Origin: Alcaligenaceae bacterium
GTDB lineage: Bacteria; Pseudomonadota; Gammaproteobacteria; Burkholderiales; Burkholderiaceae_B
Length of the DNA: 9,952 nucleotides
Direction of reading: 5' to 3'
Assembly: GCA_012512545.1 (NCBI GenBank)
Contig: JAAZDZ010000276.1
Coordinates: forward strand, 1-9,952
The translations under genes and the position numbers were made by a program. The stretch's first letter is position 1, and the number at the start of each line of letters is the position of its first letter. Below are positions 6,736 through 9,952 of the stretch, one piece after another. Under the pieces are notes generated by a model. The model was not told where the DNA came from and did no database searches. It saw nothing but the letters and a program-made list of their open reading frames with translations.

Positions 6736-6767
6736 TAGCCCGCTATGCTAACACCGAGGATCCTCAC

Positions 6768-7598
6768 GTGACATCGACTCTTCCCGCCGTCCTACGCCGG
6801 TTGCGCCATGCAGCCCTCATGCTTTTCATGACGGCCATCGTCGCTGGCTGCGGCACAACCAAACCCGATCTGGATCCCACCGCTGGCTGGACCGCAGAAC
6901 GCCTGTACCGCGATGCCCGCGAATCCATGAGCAGCGGCAGCTGGAGTACGGCCCGCGAACGTCTGGAGGCCATTGAGGCGCGCTACCCCTTTGGCACGTA
7001 TGCCCAGCAGGCTCTGATCGACCAGGCGTATATCAACTGGAAAGATGACGAACCAGAACAAGCCCTGGCTGCCATCGACCGCTTTGAACAGCAATACCCG
7101 AACCATCCGGGCAGCGATTACATGCTGTACCTGAAGGGGTTGATCACCTTTACTCCGCCCAGCGCCGCCTTCAGCCGCATCACCCGGCAAGACCCGGCAG
7201 AACGCGACCCCAAAGGGCTGCGCGAATCCTATGAGTCTTTCAACCAGTTGCTGGCCCGCTACCCCGACAGCGGTTACGCCGCCGACGCCCGCAAGCGGCT
7301 CACCTGGCTGGTGGACACTGTTGCCCGCAACGAAGTCTACGTCGCTGAGTACTATTACCGGCGTGGTGCCTACGTGGCAGCCGCCAACCGCGCTCAAACC
7401 GTCATCACCGACTTCGAAGGCGTGCCCATTGCCGAAAAAGCGCTGTACATCATGTATTTATCGTACGATGAACTCGGTCTCGAAGAACTGCGCGACAACG
7501 CCAAACGCGTGCTCGACCTGAACTTCCCCGACAGCGTTTATTACACCCAGGGGCTGGACGATTCCGCCAACTACTGGAACCCCATCAACTGGTTCTAG
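6768..7598 (+). CDS. bamD: BamD (ComL), outer-membrane beta-barrel assembly lipoprotein
   Basis: BamD is the essential lipoprotein partner of BamA in the BAM complex, which folds beta-barrel proteins into the outer membrane from the periplasmic face. The 276-residue precursor has a basic N-terminus, a hydrophobic segment and the lipobox VAGC at 25-28. Cys28 is therefore the lipidated first residue after signal peptidase II cleavage. The following residue is Gly, not Asp, which fits outer-membrane sorting by the Lol system. TPR-type helical repeats follow from about residue 40, with the typical BamD opening AERLYRDARESMSSGSW and later RYPDSGYAADARKRL. The length is close to Neisseria ComL. The start is GTG at 6768, with GAGGA at 6756-6760 and 7-nt spacing. 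The gene is divergent from rluD with its own promoter, and its last 14 bases overlap the convergent helicase gene. Confidence 0.96.
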   Translation: MTSTLPAVLRRLRHAALMLFMTAIVAGCGTTKPDLDPTAGWTAERLYRDARESMSSGSWSTARERLEAIEARYPFGTYAQQALIDQAYINWKDDEPEQALAAIDRFEQQYPNHPGSDYMLYLKGLITFTPPSAAFSRITRQDPAERDPKGLRESYESFNQLLARYPDSGYAADARKRLTWLVDTVARNEVYVAEYYYRRGAYVAAANRAQTVITDFEGVPIAEKALYIMYLSYDELGLEELRDNAKRVLDLNFPDSVYYTQGLDDSANYWNPINWF

Positions 7599-9651
7599 TG
7601 TCCTCAGCTGCAGGCGCGGCAGCGCTCCGCGAAGCCGCTTCATCATCCAGGCCCTGCGGGGCCTGTTTGTGTTCCTGCTCCAGAAAAGTGCGCGCCTGAG
7701 CGCCATCGCGGGTGCGGGAAAACGGCGGCAGGCCACGCCACAACAGCCGCCCGTAACGTTTTTCCACCATGCGGGCATCGGCCACCAGCAACACCCCCCA
7801 ATCGCGCTCGGTGCGAATCAAGCGCCCTGCTCCCTGCTTCAGGGCAATCGCCGCTTCTGGAAGCTGATATTCCATGAAGGGGTTGCCGCCGCGTTCGCGA
7901 CACGCCCGCAGGCGGGCTTCCAGTACAGGATCATCAGGGGGTGCGAAAGGCAGTTTGTCGATGGCCACCAGAGTCAGCGCATCGCCCGGCACATCAATGC
8001 CTTCCCAAAAGCTGGCGCTGCCCACCAAGACTGCATTGCGCGCCTGGGCAAAACGCTCCAGCAACATGCGGCGCGACATCTCGCCCTGGCGCAGCAAAGG
8101 CCGGTCAATGTCGTGATCTTCAAAATGCTCCAGCAGCAGATCAGCCAGATGGTCCACTGAACGCAGCGTTGTACACAAGACCAGCACACCGCCCCGGCAC
8201 GCCTGGATCAAAGGCAGCAGCAATTCGGCAAAACGCGGATTGAAATCGCGCGAATGCGTTTCCGGCAAACCCGTAGGTACGTACAGCAGGGCCTGATTCG
8301 CATAATCGAAGGGCGATTCCCAACGCGCAGTACGCGCTTCCCACAAGCCCAGCTGACGTGTGAAGTGACCGAAATCGCCATGCACTGAAAGCGTGGCGGA
8401 GGTCATCACCCACGCCTGACCTTTGGTACGGTAGCGCGAGAAGATCTGGGCAACCGACAGTGGCGCACTATGCATGCGCATATGGTGCGTGCCCTGTTCC
8501 AGCCAGCGCACGGCTTCGCCTGCCTCGCTGCGACTGTCTGCCAGGGCATCGTTGCCGTTGCGATCCGGCTGGCTCCATTGGAACAAACGAGCCCGCAATT
8601 CAAGCGCCGTGCGCGACGCCGCCATGAGGTCGGGATGCTTTTCTGCCACCACGCCCAGCAAAGCGATGGCCCGGTCCAGCGCCTGCAATACATCATCCAG
8701 AGCCGCATCGAAAGGCTCAGGCTCGGGTATGGCGTAAAAAGTGGCCTTCTGACCTGGCATACGCGCCACGGCGGCTGAAGCCAGCCGCAATTCGCGCACT
8801 GCGGTTTCCAGTTCGCCAGCCGCCTGCGCCCAGTTGGTGGATTCGCGGGCATAGGCCAGCCCCGCCGCCTGTATGGCGCGACACAGATCCAGCAACTGAT
8901 GCACCGACACGCTGCTGCCCAGAAAACGGGTTGCAACATCAGGCAGCTGATGGGCTTCGTCAAACACCACGACATCCACATTGGGCAGAAGATCAGTAAT
9001 GCCTTCTTCACGCAGCGCCAGATCGGCCATGAAAAGCGCGTGGTTCACCACCACAAGATCGGCTTCCTGCGCCTGACGCCGCGCTTTCAGCACAAAGCAG
9101 TCTTTGACATGCGGGCAGTCCTGCCCCAGGCAGTTTTCCCGGGTGGAAGTGACGCGGCTCCAGATATCTGCGTCTTCGGGTACTTCGGCCAGATCACTGC
9201 GGTCGCCCGTGCGGCTGCGCCCGGTGAACACCGTAATGGCGCGCAGCTGCGATATTTCACTGCGCGAACGCAAAGCGCGTTCATCCTGCTGCAGGCGCTC
9301 CAGATGATAGTGGCACACATAATTGCCCCGCCCTTTGAGCAAGGCAATGGTGATGGGCAGTTCCAGCGCCTTGCGCAAACGCGGCAGGTCGCGCCGGAAC
9401 AGCTGGTCCTGCAGGGTGCGCGTGCCAGTGGAAACCAGCACTTTCACGCCGCTCAGGAATGCGGGTACCAGATAAGCCCAGGTTTTACCCGTGCCTGTGC
9501 CCGCCTCGGCCACCAGCGTCGCCCGGTCGCGAATGGCTTCTTCGATGGCGCGTGCCATTTCAAGTTGCGCCTCGCGCGGGCGATAGCCCGGGGCGGCCGC
9601 AGCCAAAGGGCCTTGAGGAGAAAATATGTGGTCAAGATCTAGCGCGAACAT
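7585..9651 (-). CDS. yoaA: YoaA/DinG-family iron-sulfur ATP-dependent DNA helicase
   Basis: This 688-residue superfamily 2 helicase is of the XPD/DinG type, which unwinds DNA 5' to 3' and acts in repair of stalled or damaged forks. Walker A is [10 protein letters not shown] at 48-57, the Walker B box is DEAH at 231-234, SAT is at 418-420, and motif VI is QGAGRLIR at 606-613. Four cysteines, Cys113, Cys174, Cys179 and Cys185, are placed as ligands of the 4Fe-4S cluster. The segment around [20 protein letters not shown] and [11 protein letters not shown] resembles E. coli YoaA more than DinG. In E. coli YoaA pairs with the clamp-loader chi subunit (HolC); whether that holds here is unknown. The last about 25 residues are rich in Ala and polar residues and look variable. 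ATG at 9651 has no good ribosome binding site, and TATGAT ends 6 bases before it. The gene is divergent from tex and convergent with bamD. Confidence 0.93.
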   Translation of the reverse strand: MFALDLDHIFSPQGPLAAAAPGYRPREAQLEMARAIEEAIRDRATLVAEAGTGTGKTWAYLVPAFLSGVKVLVSTGTRTLQDQLFRRDLPRLRKALELPITIALLKGRGNYVCHYHLERLQQDERALRSRSEISQLRAITVFTGRSRTGDRSDLAEVPEDADIWSRVTSTRENCLGQDCPHVKDCFVLKARRQAQEADLVVVNHALFMADLALREEGITDLLPNVDVVVFDEAHQLPDVATRFLGSSVSVHQLLDLCRAIQAAGLAYARESTNWAQAAGELETAVRELRLASAAVARMPGQKATFYAIPEPEPFDAALDDVLQALDRAIALLGVVAEKHPDLMAASRTALELRARLFQWSQPDRNGNDALADSRSEAGEAVRWLEQGTHHMRMHSAPLSVAQIFSRYRTKGQAWVMTSATLSVHGDFGHFTRQLGLWEARTARWESPFDYANQALLYVPTGLPETHSRDFNPRFAELLLPLIQACRGGVLVLCTTLRSVDHLADLLLEHFEDHDIDRPLLRQGEMSRRMLLERFAQARNAVLVGSASFWEGIDVPGDALTLVAIDKLPFAPPDDPVLEARLRACRERGGNPFMEYQLPEAAIALKQGAGRLIRTERDWGVLLVADARMVEKRYGRLLWRGLPPFSRTRDGAQARTFLEQEHKQAPQGLDDEAASRSAAAPAAEDTRTS
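7648..7670 (+). terminator. Possible bamD terminator inside the helicase coding sequence
   Basis: A perfect 7-bp stem, CAGGCCC (7648-7654) with GGGCCTG (7659-7665), encloses the 4-nt loop TGCG and is followed by TTTGTGTT on the plus strand. It lies 49 bases after the bamD stop codon, where a terminator is expected. It falls within codons for the helicase C-terminus, in the stretch around QAPQGLDDE. The T-run is interrupted, so efficiency is uncertain. Confidence 0.45.
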
Positions 9652-9753
9652 GGCGGAATCATAACGCCGCCCAGGAAATCAAGTGCGGCTGATTGGATGC
9701 AAAAATCCGCCTTATGGCAAAATGCCCCGTTCCCTGCTTTGAATAAAAGAAAC

Positions 9754-9952
9754 ATGAATCACCCTGACACGCCTGAAGCGACACCGGATTTTTCCTCTGA
9801 TCCCGCCCGCATCATTGAACAGCTTGCCACTGAACTGGCCGTGCGCCCGGCGCAGATCGCCGCCACTGTGCAACTGCTCGACGAAGGCGCCACTGTCCCG
9901 TTTATCGCCCGCTACCGCAAGGAAGTCACTGGCGGGCTGGATGACACGGTGC
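9754..9952 (+). CDS. tex: Tex, S1-domain transcription accessory protein (5' part only)
   Basis: Translation from ATG at 9754 gives 66 residues to the window edge with no stop. The segment [16 protein letters not shown] (residues 31-46) followed by [20 protein letters not shown] is the highly conserved start of the Tex family. Full-length members are about 770-800 residues, with a YqgF-like fold, helix-hairpin-helix motifs and a C-terminal S1 RNA-binding domain. Tex affects transcription and expression of virulence or toxin genes in Bordetella and other pathogens; its biochemical role is still loosely defined. The first about 18 residues before [10 protein letters not shown] are unconserved. 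Only a weak AAAAGAAA precedes the ATG. The gene is divergent from yoaA across 102 bases. In that gap CAAAAT at 9718-9723 with TTGGAT at 9693-9698 is a poor promoter candidate, because the spacing is 19. Confidence 0.93.
   Translation, partial: MNHPDTPEATPDFSSDPARIIEQLATELAVRPAQIAATVQLLDEGATVPFIARYRKEVTGGLDDTV

Noticed and set aside
5689..6738. Plus-strand open frame of 349 codons opposite rluD, longer than rluD itself
   Set aside because: It is the antisense image of rluD and the end of pgeF. The product is rich in Gln, His and Arg with no recognisable domain, while rluD shows every catalytic motif.
6756..6765. Perfect palindrome GAGGATCCTC over the bamD ribosome binding site
   Set aside because: It has no loop, so it cannot form a stable RNA hairpin. 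It is a short word with a BamHI-type core and is adequately explained by the GAGGA ribosome binding site.
8899..9642. Plus-strand open frame of 247 codons opposite the helicase
   Set aside because: It is antisense to conserved helicase motifs, including the DEAH box and Fe-S cysteines, and its own product has no recognisable features.

Overview
The window is an ordinary, gene-dense stretch of core chromosome from a betaproteobacterium of the order Burkholderiales. The protein sequences look most like the Alcaligenaceae (Bordetella, Achromobacter, Pusillimonas relatives), but that placement rests on recognising protein families and is not a computed phylogeny. Supporting signs are the class I polyhydroxyalkanoate (PHA) synthase with a PhaR regulator, the rluD-pgeF-phaC order next to bamD, and moderately GC-rich sequence with strong GC-rich terminators.

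Layout, left to right. An initiator tRNA-fMet (28-104) is closed by a strong intrinsic terminator. About 390 bases without a credible gene follow; they contain several inverted repeats. Next is a plus-strand FemAB/GNAT-like N-acyltransferase of the DUF482 family (556-1680). It converges on phaR, and a hairpin that could terminate both strands lies between them. From 1749 to 6717 the minus strand carries what could be one long transcription unit, in the order rluD, pgeF, phaC, phaB, phaR. RluD modifies 23S rRNA and PgeF corrects peptidoglycan errors. PhaC, PhaB and PhaR are the PHA synthase, the acetoacetyl-CoA reductase and the PHA-responsive repressor. The rluD and pgeF genes overlap by 13 bases. 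A perfect TTGACA hexamer directly after the pgeF stop codon suggests that phaC also has its own promoter. The beta-ketothiolase gene phaA, which sits between phaC and phaB in Cupriavidus, is absent here, so the thiolase step must come from elsewhere in the genome.

Divergent from rluD is bamD (6768-7598, plus strand), the lipoprotein of the outer-membrane beta-barrel assembly machine. Its last 14 bases overlap the end of a convergent YoaA/DinG-type iron-sulfur helicase gene (7585-9651, minus). Divergent from the helicase gene is the start of tex (9754 onward), cut by the window edge.

Functionally the window joins housekeeping genes (translation initiation, rRNA modification, cell-envelope assembly and proofreading, DNA repair) to a carbon-storage module that makes poly-3-hydroxybutyrate. 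I found no mobile element, CRISPR array, prophage or toxin-antitoxin pair, and nothing that convincingly looks like an undescribed system. The points most worth a second look are the structured non-coding stretch after the tRNA, the missing phaA with the apparent internal phaC promoter, the possibly leaderless starts of rluD and the helicase, and a terminator-like hairpin inside the helicase coding sequence.
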